From Catellatospora sichuanensis (GTDB lineage: Bacteria > Actinomycetota > Actinomycetes > Mycobacteriales > Micromonosporaceae): a DNA stretch of 64,000 nt. The DNA is taken from contig NZ_VIQO01000027.1 in NCBI RefSeq assembly GCF_007483665.1, positions 124,001-188,000 of the forward strand. Direction: 5' to 3'. This document shows positions 32,200-41,594 of this stretch, in pieces (positions within the stretch are counted from its first letter, which is position 1; each line of letters begins with the position of its first letter). Position numbers and translations under genes: made by a program. The notes under the pieces were generated by a model, which saw only the letters and a list, made by a program, of their open reading frames with translations, was not told where the DNA came from and did not search any database.

Positions 32200-32871
32200 T
32201 CAGGGTTTGACGGCGACGAAGCCGAACAGGTCCGGAACGGCTCCGCCACCGGCCTCGGCCACCCGTTCCAGGCGCAGGCCGGCAGCCATGACGGCGTTGA
32301 GCAGGTCGGCGAGCGGGATGTGCCAGCCGCCGACACGGGCGCGTACGCCGTGCGGGTTCCAGGTCTCGAAGGTGTGCTCACGCTCGGCATAACGTTCGTC
32401 GACGACGACCCGCGGCCGGCCGCTCCAGTCGGCGAACGCGCCGATGAAACACGGGTGCACGCCCAGGTGCACGAACCGGCCGCCGGTTCGCAGCACCCGC
32501 CCGATGTCGCGGATCACCGCGCCGTAGTCGGGCACGTCGGTGCTGGCCAGTACGCATACGGCGGCGGGCAGTGCGGCGTCGCCGAACGGCAGCGCCGTGG
32601 CGTCGGCCACGGCGGCGGGCAGCCGGTGCATGGCATGGCGTAGTTGCCCGGCGGACAGGTCCACGCCGACCGGTGTCCAGCCCAGACCCGCGACGGCGGG
32701 CACGTGCGCGCCCGTGCCGCAGCAGACGTCGAGGCAGATCCCGTCGCCGGGACCCAGCAGGTCGGCGATCGTGCCGTGTACCCGGCGCAGGTATTCGCCC
32801 GCGGCGGGTGACATGTAGTCGTTGTACCAGTCGGCATGCGCGTCGTACGCGGCGGTCGTTCCAGTCCCCAT
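32200..32871 (-). CDS. Class I SAM-dependent methyltransferase
   Basis: A 223-residue Rossmann-fold methyltransferase: motif I ICLDVCCGTGAHVPAVAG, motif II GVDLSAGQLRHAM, then ADATALPFGDAAL and RVLRTGGRFVHLGVHP. This is the Methyltransf_11 (UbiE/COQ5-like) layout. Substrate is unknown; many relatives modify small molecules. The stop is 11 bases from the end of the small membrane protein on the other strand. It stands apart from the dipeptidase cluster by 56 bases. Confidence 0.9.
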   Translation of the reverse strand: MGTGTTAAYDAHADWYNDYMSPAAGEYLRRVHGTIADLLGPGDGICLDVCCGTGAHVPAVAGLGWTPVGVDLSAGQLRHAMHRLPAAVADATALPFGDAALPAAVCVLASTDVPDYGAVIRDIGRVLRTGGRFVHLGVHPCFIGAFADWSGRPRVVVDERYAEREHTFETWNPHGVRARVGGWHIPLADLLNAVMAAGLRLERVAEAGGGAVPDLFGFVAVKP

Positions 32872-32927
32872 GCCGTCCGAGCCTAGGCAGGGGACCGCCG
32901 GGTGGCGGTCCCCGTTCGCTCAGGGCG

Positions 32928-33995
32928 TCAGGCGGCCCAGATGCGGTCGGCGTAGTCGAGGAAGTTGCGGCCCATGATCTTCTCGATCCGGGTGGAACTG
33001 AAACCGCGCTGCTCCATCAGCCGGATCAGTTTGTGGAACTGGTCCACGCCGCGCAGGTCCTCGACGAACGGGAACGTGTCGGCGCGCTCGCCGGCCGCGC
33101 CGACGCCCGCCGCCTGCCGGTGCGCCACGTGCTCGGCGAGCTGCGCCCGGTAGCCGTCGAGGTCGTCGATGGAGGTGACGGTGCCGTCGGTGCCGATGCC
33201 GACGAAGTCCTCACCGCACACGTCGACCGCGTGCGCGATGTGGTCGACGACGTCGGTGGCGCGGGCGTGGCCGGTGGCGTTGACGAACGGCATGAAGTAG
33301 ATCCCGACGAAGCCGCCGCGCTCGGCGACCAGGCGCAGTTCCTCGTCGGTCTTGTTGCGCGGCAGGTCGACCAGGGCGCGGCAGCCGGTGTGGTTGATGG
33401 ACACCGGCAGCTTCGCCGCGCGGGTGGCTTCCAGGCAGGTGTTCTCGCCGCTGTGCGACAGGTCGACCATGATCCGGCTTTCGCAGAGCGCCTCGACGAC
33501 CTCGTGCCCGAACGCGGTGAGCCCCCGGTTCTGCGGGGCCATCGAGCCGTCGCCGATGTGGTTGGCCTGGTTGTAGGTCAGCTGGATGACGCGTACGCCC
33601 AGGTGGTGGAACTGGGCGACGCGGGTGGCGTCGTCGCCGACGGCGACGGCGTTCTGGAAGCCGTAGATGATGCCGACCTTGCCGTCGCGGTGTGCGCCGC
33701 GGATGTCGTCGGTGGTGAGCACCTTCACCAGTTCGGCGGGGTTGTCGGCGACGAAGCGGTCCCAGACCTCGATCTCGCGCAGGGTGTGGGCGTACGGCTC
33801 GGCGTCGCCCATGGTGTAGCCGAGGGTGATGTTGACCGCGGTCAGGCCGGAGGCGTGCGCGTCGGCGATGGTGCGCGCGTCGATGGTGAGGTCGTCGCTG
33901 TCCTGGACGAGCTTGTGCGCGGCGGCGAGGGAGTGCTCCGCGTTGGGATTGTCGAGGATGCCCAGCGCGTTGATGATCATGTAGTCGGTGCTCAC
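32928..33995 (-). CDS. Dipeptidase (peptidase M19, renal dipeptidase family)
   Basis: A 355-residue TIM-barrel metallopeptidase. The N-terminal MSTDYMIINALGILDNP takes the place of the usual HxD metal site, so that pair seems altered. The other landmarks are present: GKVGIIYGFQNA, IQLTYNQANHIGDG, MVDLSHSGENTCLEA, SINHTGCRAL, RNKTDEELRLVAERGGFVGIYFMP and DFVGIGTDGT. M19 enzymes cut dipeptides (also with D-residues). It overlaps the amidohydrolase gene by 4 bases and belongs to the IclR-controlled cluster. No signal peptide, so it acts in the cytoplasm. Confidence 0.9.
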   Translation of the reverse strand: MSTDYMIINALGILDNPNAEHSLAAAHKLVQDSDDLTIDARTIADAHASGLTAVNITLGYTMGDAEPYAHTLREIEVWDRFVADNPAELVKVLTTDDIRGAHRDGKVGIIYGFQNAVAVGDDATRVAQFHHLGVRVIQLTYNQANHIGDGSMAPQNRGLTAFGHEVVEALCESRIMVDLSHSGENTCLEATRAAKLPVSINHTGCRALVDLPRNKTDEELRLVAERGGFVGIYFMPFVNATGHARATDVVDHIAHAVDVCGEDFVGIGTDGTVTSIDDLDGYRAQLAEHVAHRQAAGVGAAGERADTFPFVEDLRGVDQFHKLIRLMEQRGFSSTRIEKIMGRNFLDYADRIWAA

Positions 33996-35299
33996 TGCTC
34001 GTCCTTCCGGAAGTCGCCGCGGTCGAAGCGGCGGCCGCGCTTGACGGTGTACTCGATGCTGTCCAGGTTGGCCATGTCGGCGCGCGGGTCTCGGGCCAGC
34101 ACGACGAAGTTGGCCAGCTTGCCCGCCTCGACGGTGCCCATGACGTCCTGCGCGCCCATGCTGATCGCGCCGACCAGCGTCGCGCAGCGGATGACCTCCT
34201 CGGCGGGGATGTCACAGCGGTCGGCCAGGAACGCCATCTCGGCGTGCAGGGACGGGAACGGGTGCGCGGGGTCGGTCTCGTAGTCGGTGCCCGTCGAGAC
34301 CAGCACGCCCGCGCGGAACGCGTCGCCGGTCAGCTTCGCCGACAGCACGTCGTTGGCGAGCGCCCGTGCCTTGCCCTCGGCGTCGTCGGCGTTTTCGGCC
34401 ATCCACGTCCACATGCTGCCGGTCGCGTCCAGCACGGTGCCGCGCTGGCGCATCAGCGCGTAGAGGGCGTCCAGGCGGGGGTCGCCGTCGCGCACCAGCC
34501 GCTCGACGTCCACCGGAGCTTTCGTCTTGTACGACGTCAGCGGCTCGTCCGCGGTCTCCTGGGCGAGCAGGGTCACGTGCGAGACGGCGTCCACGCCGGA
34601 CGCGACGACCTGGGTGGGCGTCGCCGGGAACACCGCGGCGTGCGCCCACACCGCGATGCCCTGCCGCTTGGCCTCCGCGGTGATCGCCGCGACGGTCGCG
34701 CCGGGCAGCTCCGCGTACACCTTGATCGCCGTGGCGTGCGTGCCGCGGGCCATCGCGACCGCGAGGGGCAGGTCGGTCTCGTCGTCGATGGCCTGCATCC
34801 ACGGCACGTGGCCGGGGGTGCCGCCCTGGGACACCTGCCAGGTGCGCGGGTCGTCGAAGAAGGTGGGCCCGGCCATCAGCGACGCGTAGTGGATGTCGGG
34901 GCCGGGGATCTCGCCGATCCGGGTGGCCCGGGTCAGATCGGCGATCTGGCGCAGGTCGTCGGCCATGTCACGGATCGCGGTGACGCCGCCGTACACCTGC
35001 CGGCGCAGCGCCGCCTCGGCGACCGGCCGGTTCGGCGGGGTGGCCAGGTGCTGGTGGGAGTCGATGAGGCCGGGGATCACGAACGCGCCGCCGACGTCGA
35101 CCGTGGCCACGCCGTCGGGCACGGTGGCCGCCTCGTCCGGCACGACCTCGATGATCGCCTCGCCGTCGACCACGATCGTGGTGCCGGGGCGGGCCGGGCC
35201 CCCGGTGCCGTCGATGAGCGTCGCGTTGCGGTACGCGGTGACCGAGCCGGGCTCGGGCGGGGCGTACGGGGTCGGCGCGGGCTCGTCCACGTGGGCCAT
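33992..35299 (-). CDS. Amidohydrolase family protein
   Basis: A 435-residue metal-dependent hydrolase of the imidazolonepropionase/prolidase-like branch. The first metal motif is VIPGLIDSHQHLATP (HxH); later GIAVWAHAAVFP and SGVDAVSHVTLL give two further His ligands, and STGTDYETDPAHPFPS an Asp. The C-terminus closes the beta-sandwich (GTVEAGKLANFVVLARDPRAD). Substrates in this group include Xaa-Pro dipeptides and cyclic amides. It is translated first in the minus-strand pair with the M19 dipeptidase and is divergent from an IclR regulator. Confidence 0.9.
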   Translation of the reverse strand: MAHVDEPAPTPYAPPEPGSVTAYRNATLIDGTGGPARPGTTIVVDGEAIIEVVPDEAATVPDGVATVDVGGAFVIPGLIDSHQHLATPPNRPVAEAALRRQVYGGVTAIRDMADDLRQIADLTRATRIGEIPGPDIHYASLMAGPTFFDDPRTWQVSQGGTPGHVPWMQAIDDETDLPLAVAMARGTHATAIKVYAELPGATVAAITAEAKRQGIAVWAHAAVFPATPTQVVASGVDAVSHVTLLAQETADEPLTSYKTKAPVDVERLVRDGDPRLDALYALMRQRGTVLDATGSMWTWMAENADDAEGKARALANDVLSAKLTGDAFRAGVLVSTGTDYETDPAHPFPSLHAEMAFLADRCDIPAEEVIRCATLVGAISMGAQDVMGTVEAGKLANFVVLARDPRADMANLDSIEYTVKRGRRFDRGDFRKDEQ

Positions 35300-35311
35300 C
35301 GGTGCTCCCTT

Positions 35312-35342
35312 GTTACAACAGATGTAACGTCTGTATCGTTAC
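35312..35342. promoter_or_regulatory. Triple half-site operator between amidohydrolase and IclR
   Basis: GTTAC (35312-35316), GTAACG (35324-35329) and CGTTAC (35337-35342) give two overlapping inverted repeats, each with a 7-base spacer, sharing the central half-site. The element lies 13 bases before the amidohydrolase ATG and 38 bases before the IclR start. It is the probable IclR binding site for both directions. Confidence 0.65.
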
Positions 35343-35379
35343 CTGAAACGTCACTGCACTGTACCCCAGGAGGCGATCC

Positions 35380-36309
35380 GTGCCGAGATCCGCCAGCTCG
35401 GCGGTGGACAAGGCGCTCGACCTCATCGAGGCCGTCGCCCGCGCCGACCGACCGCTCCGGCTCGGTGAGCTGGCACAGGCCGTCGGCCTGCACCGTGCCA
35501 CGGCCTACCGGGTGCTGCTCGACCTCGTCCGCCGTGGCTGGGTGCAGCGCGCCGGGGAGCACTACCTGCCCGGCTCCGTGGCGTTGCAGGTGTCCCGCGC
35601 GGCGGCGACGCGCTCGCTGGCCGCGCTGTGCCGTCCCACGCTCGAGGACCTCGCCGAGCGCACCGGGATGATGGTCAACCTGCAGGTCCTCGAAGCCGAC
35701 CGGTCCCGCGTGATCGACGTGGTGCGCCCACCGCGCCTGGAGATGATCAGCGACCTGCGCGACGAGGCGCTGCCCGTGCACCGGTTCGCCGGGCCGCTCG
35801 CCCTGGTCGCCCAGCTCGACGACCAGGCCCGCGGGCCGTATCTGGCCGTCGCGCAGGCGGCCGGGCACCCGCTGGACGGTCCCGGCGGCCTGCTCGCCGA
35901 CCTGACCCGGGTCCGCGAGACCGGGTTCGCCGTCGAGCACGGCCGCAACGACAAGGTGATCGGCTCGATGAGCCGGGCCGTCGTCGCACCGGGCGGCGCG
36001 CCGCTGTGCGCGGTCACCCTCGTCGGACCCGACGCCGAATTCGCCGAACCCCGCCTGTCCGAGCTGGCACGGGCACTCGCCGACGCCACCACCGCGCTGG
36101 CCGCCACCCTGACCGCGCCCGCGGCGACCGTTCCTGGCGCAACCGCGCCTTCGGTGACCGCGACCCCGGAGGCCGAACCCGCGGTCACCGAGCCCGCTGC
36201 CGGGGCGTTGCCCGCCGCAGCACCGCCCGACGAGCCGCAGGACGTTCGTGCGAAGCGAGCCGACCGGACCACCGCCACCCGCCCCGCCGTTGGGAGAAAC
36301 CGCCGATGA
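35380..36309 (+). CDS. IclR-family transcriptional regulator
   Basis: A 309-residue regulator. Residues 1-70 form the winged helix (SAVDKALDLIEAVARADRPL, ELAQAVGLHRATAYRVLLDLVRRGWV); about 75-240 is the IclR ligand domain (LEDLAERTGMMVNLQVLEAD, RVRETGFAVEHGRNDKVIGSM). The last 70 residues are low-complexity Ala/Pro/Thr, an unusual extension. GTG start behind CCAGGAGG. Its end overlaps the ornithine cyclodeaminase-like gene by 4 bases (ATGA), so the regulator and enzyme are co-translated. It likely controls both itself and the divergent dipeptidase/amidohydrolase operon through 35312-35342. Confidence 0.92.
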   Translation: MPRSASSAVDKALDLIEAVARADRPLRLGELAQAVGLHRATAYRVLLDLVRRGWVQRAGEHYLPGSVALQVSRAAATRSLAALCRPTLEDLAERTGMMVNLQVLEADRSRVIDVVRPPRLEMISDLRDEALPVHRFAGPLALVAQLDDQARGPYLAVAQAAGHPLDGPGGLLADLTRVRETGFAVEHGRNDKVIGSMSRAVVAPGGAPLCAVTLVGPDAEFAEPRLSELARALADATTALAATLTAPAATVPGATAPSVTATPEAEPAVTEPAAGALPAAAPPDEPQDVRAKRADRTTATRPAVGRNRR

Positions 36310-37247
36310 ATCACGTGCTCGTGCTGGACAAGGAGCAGACCCGGGGCGGGCTCGACCCGCTGCGGGTGCTGGAGGCGGTGTCGGTCGCGCTGGTCGCGCT
36401 CAGCCGGGGCGAGGTCTCCGCGCCGCCGCGGATCGCCGCGCAGGCACCGGGCGGGCTGCTCGGCGCGATGCCCGCCTATGTGCCCGGCGTCGGTCTCGCG
36501 GCCAAGCTGGTGTCCGTCTTCGCCACGCCGGGGCAGTCCGGCCGTAGCTCGCACCGAGGCCTGGTGGCGCTGTTCGACGAGCACGACGGCCGGGTGCGTG
36601 CACTGCTCGACGCCGAGCCGCTGACCGCCGTACGCACCGCCGCGTCGGCGACGCTGAGCATGCGGGCGCTGCTGCGGTTGCCCACCCGGATCGCCGTGAT
36701 CGGCACGGGCGTGCAGGCCACCGCCCAGCTCGCCATGCTCGCGGCGCTCGACGCCACGATCCCGGTGGTCGTCGGCGGGCGGGACACCGCCCGTGCGGCG
36801 GAGCTGGCTGCGCGGCACCCCACGGCCGAGGCGGCGACCGTCGAGGCTGCGGTGCGCGACGCCGACGTGGTGTTCTGCTGCACCGGCGCGACCGAGCCGG
36901 TTTTCCCGCGGGCCTGGCTGCGCGAACACGCGCACGTCAGCTCGGTCGGCGGCTCGCACGGGCACGAACTGGACCCGGCCCTGGTCGCCGAGGCGGCACT
37001 GTTCGCGGAGTGGTCCGGAGCGGTGGCCGCACCGCCGCCCGCCGGGGCATACGAGCTGCAGGGCGTCGACCCGGCCCGGGTCACGCTGCTCGGCGCGGTG
37101 CTGGACGGCACCCACCCCGGCCGGGCGGGCCGGGGTGGGCTGACGGTGTTCAAATCGACCGGTCACGGCGCCCTCGACGTGGCCGCCGCCGCGGTCGTGC
37201 ACGACTGGGCACGCGCCCATGGCGTCGGCACGGCCGTCGACATGTAG
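36306..37247 (+). CDS. Ornithine cyclodeaminase / mu-crystallin family protein
   Basis: A 313-residue NAD-binding protein: LEAVSVALVALSRGEVSAPPR, GLAAKLVSVFATPG, DAEPLTAVRTAASATLSMRAL and the Rossmann loop AVIGTGVQATAQLAML. Family activities include ornithine cyclodeaminase, alanine dehydrogenase and ketimine reductase. With a dipeptidase, an amidohydrolase and IclR, it may process an amino acid or imine released from a modified dipeptide. Its stop codon abuts the stop of fdhA on the other strand with no spacer. Confidence 0.9.
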   Translation: MNHVLVLDKEQTRGGLDPLRVLEAVSVALVALSRGEVSAPPRIAAQAPGGLLGAMPAYVPGVGLAAKLVSVFATPGQSGRSSHRGLVALFDEHDGRVRALLDAEPLTAVRTAASATLSMRALLRLPTRIAVIGTGVQATAQLAMLAALDATIPVVVGGRDTARAAELAARHPTAEAATVEAAVRDADVVFCCTGATEPVFPRAWLREHAHVSSVGGSHGHELDPALVAEAALFAEWSGAVAAPPPAGAYELQGVDPARVTLLGAVLDGTHPGRAGRGGLTVFKSTGHGALDVAAAAVVHDWARAHGVGTAVDM

Positions 37248-38450
37248 TCAGACGCCCGCGCCGACCAGCTCGCGGTTCGGGTCCAGCACGTACTTGCTGG
37301 CCGCGCCGTGGTCGAAGTCGGTGTAGCCCTTCGGGGCGTCGTCGATCGGCAGCACGGTGGCGTGCACGTTCTTGGCGATGTGCGTGCGGTCGTGCAGGAT
37401 CGCCATCATCAGCTGCCGGTTGTACTGCTTGACCGGGCACTGGCCGGTGGTGAAGCTGTGCGACTTCGCCCAGCCCAGACCGATGCGTACCCGCAGGCTG
37501 CCGACCTTTGCCTCCTCGTCCTTGCCACCGGGGTCGCCGGTGACGTACAGCCCTGGAACACCCAGCCGGGCCGCCGGCCGGGCGATCGACATGATGTCGT
37601 TGAGCACGGTGGCGGGCTCCTCGCCGGCGTCCGCGCCGTGCCCGCGAGCCTCGAAGCCGACCGCGTCGACGGCGGCGTCGACCTCCGGGTCCCCGGTGAT
37701 CTGCTCGATCATGTCGGCCAGGGCGGCGTCCGAGGTCAGGTCGACGGTCTCGCAGCCGAAGCTGCGGGCCTGGGCGAGCCGCTGCTCGTTGAGGTCGCCG
37801 ACGATGACGACCGCCGCGCCGAGCAGGAACGCCGACGTGGCTGCCGCGAGCCCCACCGGCCCGGCCCCGGCGATGTAGACCGTGGAACCGGTGGTCACGC
37901 CCGCCGTGTAGCAGCCGTGGTATCCGGTCGGGAAGATGTCGCTCAGCATGGCCAGGTCCAGGATCTTCTCCTTGGCCCGATCCTTGTCCGGGAACTTCAG
38001 CAGGTTGAAGTCCGCGTACGGGACCAGCACGTACTGCGCCTGGCCGCCCAGCCAACCGCCCATGTCCACGTAGCCGTACGCCGCACCGGCGCGGGCCGGG
38101 TTGACGTTGAGGCATACGCCCGTGTGGCCCTCCATGCACATGCGGCACCGGCCGCAGGCGATGTTGAACGGCACCGAGCACAGGTCGCCGACCTTGATGA
38201 ACTCGACGTCCGGTCCGGCCTCGACCACCTCGCCGGTGATCTCGTGGCCGAGCGTCTGCCCCTCCGGGGCGGTGGTGCGGCCGCGGACCATGTGCTGGTC
38301 GCTGCCGCAGATGTTGGTGGCGACGACCTTGAGGATCGCGCCGTGATTGATCTTGCGGTGCTGTTCCTGTAGTTCCAGCTTCGGGTAGTCGAGGTCTTCG
38401 ACGCTGACGTGCCCGGGGCCCTGGTAGACGACGGTCTTGTTGCCCGGCAT
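37248..38450 (-). CDS. fdhA: Glutathione-independent formaldehyde dehydrogenase
   Basis: A 400-residue zinc-dependent medium-chain dehydrogenase close to Pseudomonas putida FdhA (about 398 residues). N-terminus MPGNKTVVYQGPGHVSVEDL; catalytic zinc site NICGSDQHMV (C48) and GHEITGEV; structural zinc cysteines in CGRCRMCMEGHTGVCLN. The coenzyme loop is YIAGAGPVGLAAA. This group oxidises formaldehyde to formate with tightly bound NAD and no thiol cofactor. It stands alone and needs no mycothiol. The start ATG at 38450 matches the family length. Confidence 0.94.
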   Translation of the reverse strand: MPGNKTVVYQGPGHVSVEDLDYPKLELQEQHRKINHGAILKVVATNICGSDQHMVRGRTTAPEGQTLGHEITGEVVEAGPDVEFIKVGDLCSVPFNIACGRCRMCMEGHTGVCLNVNPARAGAAYGYVDMGGWLGGQAQYVLVPYADFNLLKFPDKDRAKEKILDLAMLSDIFPTGYHGCYTAGVTTGSTVYIAGAGPVGLAAATSAFLLGAAVVIVGDLNEQRLAQARSFGCETVDLTSDAALADMIEQITGDPEVDAAVDAVGFEARGHGADAGEEPATVLNDIMSIARPAARLGVPGLYVTGDPGGKDEEAKVGSLRVRIGLGWAKSHSFTTGQCPVKQYNRQLMMAILHDRTHIAKNVHATVLPIDDAPKGYTDFDHGAASKYVLDPNRELVGAGV

Positions 38451-38591
38451 CGGTGCCCACCCCCTCGTTTAGCGGCACTCAGCTCTATTTTCCCAGTTCA
38501 CGGCTGATCAATCATGATCGCGACGGAAAATCCGGTGGGGTTGCCGAGGCGTGCCGTCCATACTTGTCTCGATCTTCGACAGGCGGGGGAC

Positions 38592-41519
38592 ATGCGTACC
38601 AGCGAGCAGATCTACCACCGGGTGCGCTGGGATCCGCGGTTCGACCCGGAGCGCTTCGTGCTCGGCGTACGCCAGCGCGGGGCCGAGCCCAAGCGGGTGC
38701 CGCTGCCCGCGTTCGCGCCCGGCGGCGACATCCCGTGGCACCGGGTGCTGTTCATCGAGGCCGACGGGGTTCTCGTCTGGGACCGCGCCACCGGCATTGA
38801 CCGCGTCGACACCTCCGGTGCGGGCCTGGTGCGCCACCACGGCCTGCTGCCCGCGCCGTTCTTCACACCGGGCACCCCGCACGCCTTTCAGCCGGGCCAC
38901 GGCTGGCGTCCCGCGCCCACCCCGGAGCCCGGCGCGCCCGGCCGGCTGCGCCTGCTCACCTGGAACACGCTGTGGGACCGGTACGACAGCGACCGCATCG
39001 ACACCGCCCGGCGGCGGCCACTGCTGCTGGCGGCCCTCCAGGCCGCCGACGCCGACGTCATCGCGCTCCAGGAGGCCGAGCCCGAACTGCTCGCGCTGCT
39101 GAGCACCGCGCCCTGGGTCCGCGCCGGGTACACCCTGAGCGCCGCCCCGGACGCCGCCGCCCCCGGTGGACTGGTGCTGCTCAGCCGGCTGCCCGTACGG
39201 GAGGCCGGCAGCCACCGGCTCGCCCCGCACAAGGCCGTCCTCGCCGTCGTGGTCGACACCGCGGCCGGGCCGCTGGCCGTCGCGGCGACGCACCTGAGCA
39301 GCGACCACTCGGCCGAGGGCGCGCGGCGGCGGCAGGACGAGCTGACCCGGCTCGCCGAGGGCCTGTCCGACATCAAGGCAGACCTGGTGCTGCTCGGCGA
39401 CTTCAACGACGACGGCGCCGCGCCCACCGCGATGCTCGGCATGGACGACGCCTGGACGCAGGTGCACGGGCCCGGCGACGTCACGCCGACCTTCGACCCG
39501 GTCGTCAACCCGCTGGCGGCCGTGTCGTCGCTGTCTGGGGTCGCCCGGCGGCTGGACCGGGTCCTGCTGCGCGGCGGCGCGTCGGCCGTGGCAGCGGCGC
39601 TGGTCGGCGACCGGCCGCAGGCCGACGGGCTCTACCCGTCGGACCACTACGGCGTCGTGGTCGACCTGGCCTTCGCCGGGGCGGGGGAGAGCGACGTGCT
39701 CGACGTCGCACCGACCGCCCGGACCGCGCTGGCGTGGCTGCCGCCCGAGCGGGTGTGGCCGGCGGTCCAGGAACTGCGCCGCGTCCACGACCCGCAGTTC
39801 CACCGCTGGCCGCCGCACGTGAACGTGCTGTTCGGGTTCGTGCCCGAGTCGGACTTCGAGCGGGCCGCGCCGCTGCTGGCCGCGGCCGCCGCGCAGACGC
39901 CGCCGTTCCCCGCCCGGCTGCGCGGGGTGCACACGTTCGGCCATCGCGACGACGCGACGATCTGGCTCGACCCGGCCGCCGACGGGGACGCGCCGTGGAT
40001 TCGGCTGTGGCAGGCGCTGCGGCAGCGTTTCCCGCGCTGCCGGGGCCGCGCCGAGGGCTTCACCCCGCACCTGAGCCTGGGCCGCAGCCGCGACCCGCAG
40101 CGCGTCGCCGCCGCCTGCGCCGCCCGGCTCGGCGAATCACGGGCGCAGGTCGGCGAGCTGGTGCTGCTGTCCCGGCGTGGCGACGAGCCGATGCGCCCGC
40201 GTGCCGTGCTGGCGCTCGGCACCGGCGACCTGCGCTGGCTGCCCGACCCGGCCTACCCGCAGGCCCCGATCGCCGGGCCGGGTGCGACTTTGTCGGCCGC
40301 CGCACCCGGCCGGGCCGCGTCGGTCGCGAGAGGCGGCGCAGCGCGGTCGGCGGCCAAGGACGACCCGGCCACGGCAGTCGCTGAGTTCGGCCCAGCAGGG
40401 TCGGCCGCCGAGGCTGACCTGGCTTCGTCGGTTGTCGAGCGGCTGGCGGCGGCGTTCGCGGAGGGCGTCGTGCACGTCACCGGGTCGCGGTGGATGGGCT
40501 GCGCCCTGCCCGGAGCCGACCTCGACCTGGTGGCGGCGCTGCCGGGGCGGGTCGACGGGGTCGACGTGACGGCCCGGGTGGCGGCCGCGCTGCCCGACGC
40601 CGACGCCGTGCGATCGGTGACCGGGGCACGGGTGCCCAGGGTGCGGCTGTCGGTCCGGGGCTTCGACGTCGACCTGGTGGTCGTCGGCACGGGCGGGCTC
40701 GATCCCGCCGAGGGGGTCGCCCGCCGCGCGGAGCTGGGGGAGGAGGCCGCCGTCGCGCTGAGCGCGGTCAGCGACGCCGACGCGGTACTCGCCGCGGTCG
40801 GCTCGCGTCACGCCGCGTTCGCGCTGCTCGCCCGGCAGGTGAAGGGCTGGGCAACGGCGAAGGGGCTCGACTCGGCCCCGTTCGGCGGGCTGCCCGGCCT
40901 GGCGTGGTCGGTGCTCGCCGCGCGGACCGTGCTCGGCGCACCGGTCGACGCCGCCGCCGAGGCGCTGCTGCAGCGCTTCTTCGCGGACTGGGCGGCCTGG
41001 GACTGGCGGCAGGCGGTGGCGCTGGGCGATGCGCCTGGCGGCGTACACCCTAGAGGGACCGTGCTGACCCCGACCGCGCCGGTGCGCAGCTGCGCCGAGC
41101 AGCTCGGACCCGGCGGGTTGGACCTGCTCGGTCAGGAGCTCTACCTGGCGTGGGAGGTGCTGGAGCAGGCGTCGAAGACCGGCACGGACCCGTGGCCGGT
41201 GCTCACCGAGCCGCCTCCGCTGCACCGCCGTCACGCGTCCTGGGCCGTGGTCGGCGTGCGGGCCGACGACGCCGAGACGCTCGGCCGGGTGCGCGGGCGG
41301 ATGCGCGCGCTGCTCAGCCTGCTGGACGAGGCCGGGGCCACACAGGTGCACGCCTGGCCGCGGCCGTTCGGGACAGGCCCGGTGACCCGCTACGCCATCG
41401 GTCTCGGCCCGGCCGGGGTGGACCCGTCGCTGATCGCGGCCGTCGAGCGGTGGGCCGCCGACCTGCCCGGTGTCGAGGCCGCCCTGGTGGACAACGGGGC
41501 TGTGCCGACCCTGTGCTGA
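38592..41519 (+). CDS. Multidomain RNA-repair protein: MJ1316-EEP-2H-nucleotidyltransferase
   Basis: A 975-residue protein. Residues 2-75 are an MJ1316 (DUF504) RNA-end-recognition domain (EQIYHRVRWDPRFDPERFV, VLFIEADGVLVWDR). Residues 118-362 form an endonuclease/exonuclease/phosphatase domain (TWNT N125, LQEAE E161, GDFNDD, SDH at 350-352). About 375-545 is a 2H phosphoesterase (HVNV at 409, HLSL at 493). An Ala-rich linker leads to a poly(A)-polymerase-like nucleotidyltransferase (GSRWMGCALPGADLDLV at 631-647, third Asp in FDVDLVV) with its helical and C-terminal domains (750-975). Such fusions are predicted to process 2',3'-cyclic ends and re-tail broken RNA. GACAGGCGGGGGAC precedes the ATG. 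Confidence 0.92.
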   Translation: MRTSEQIYHRVRWDPRFDPERFVLGVRQRGAEPKRVPLPAFAPGGDIPWHRVLFIEADGVLVWDRATGIDRVDTSGAGLVRHHGLLPAPFFTPGTPHAFQPGHGWRPAPTPEPGAPGRLRLLTWNTLWDRYDSDRIDTARRRPLLLAALQAADADVIALQEAEPELLALLSTAPWVRAGYTLSAAPDAAAPGGLVLLSRLPVREAGSHRLAPHKAVLAVVVDTAAGPLAVAATHLSSDHSAEGARRRQDELTRLAEGLSDIKADLVLLGDFNDDGAAPTAMLGMDDAWTQVHGPGDVTPTFDPVVNPLAAVSSLSGVARRLDRVLLRGGASAVAAALVGDRPQADGLYPSDHYGVVVDLAFAGAGESDVLDVAPTARTALAWLPPERVWPAVQELRRVHDPQFHRWPPHVNVLFGFVPESDFERAAPLLAAAAAQTPPFPARLRGVHTFGHRDDATIWLDPAADGDAPWIRLWQALRQRFPRCRGRAEGFTPHLSLGRSRDPQRVAAACAARLGESRAQVGELVLLSRRGDEPMRPRAVLALGTGDLRWLPDPAYPQAPIAGPGATLSAAAPGRAASVARGGAARSAAKDDPATAVAEFGPAGSAAEADLASSVVERLAAAFAEGVVHVTGSRWMGCALPGADLDLVAALPGRVDGVDVTARVAAALPDADAVRSVTGARVPRVRLSVRGFDVDLVVVGTGGLDPAEGVARRAELGEEAAVALSAVSDADAVLAAVGSRHAAFALLARQVKGWATAKGLDSAPFGGLPGLAWSVLAARTVLGAPVDAAAEALLQRFFADWAAWDWRQAVALGDAPGGVHPRGTVLTPTAPVRSCAEQLGPGGLDLLGQELYLAWEVLEQASKTGTDPWPVLTEPPPLHRRHASWAVVGVRADDAETLGRVRGRMRALLSLLDEAGATQVHAWPRPFGTGPVTRYAIGLGPAGVDPSLIAAVERWAADLPGVEAALVDNGAVPTLC

Positions 41520-41594
41520 CCCCGGCACTTGGCGGCGGCAGTCGGACCCGCCCGTTACCGACACCGGGCGGGCACCGCCGACCGCCGACCGCCG

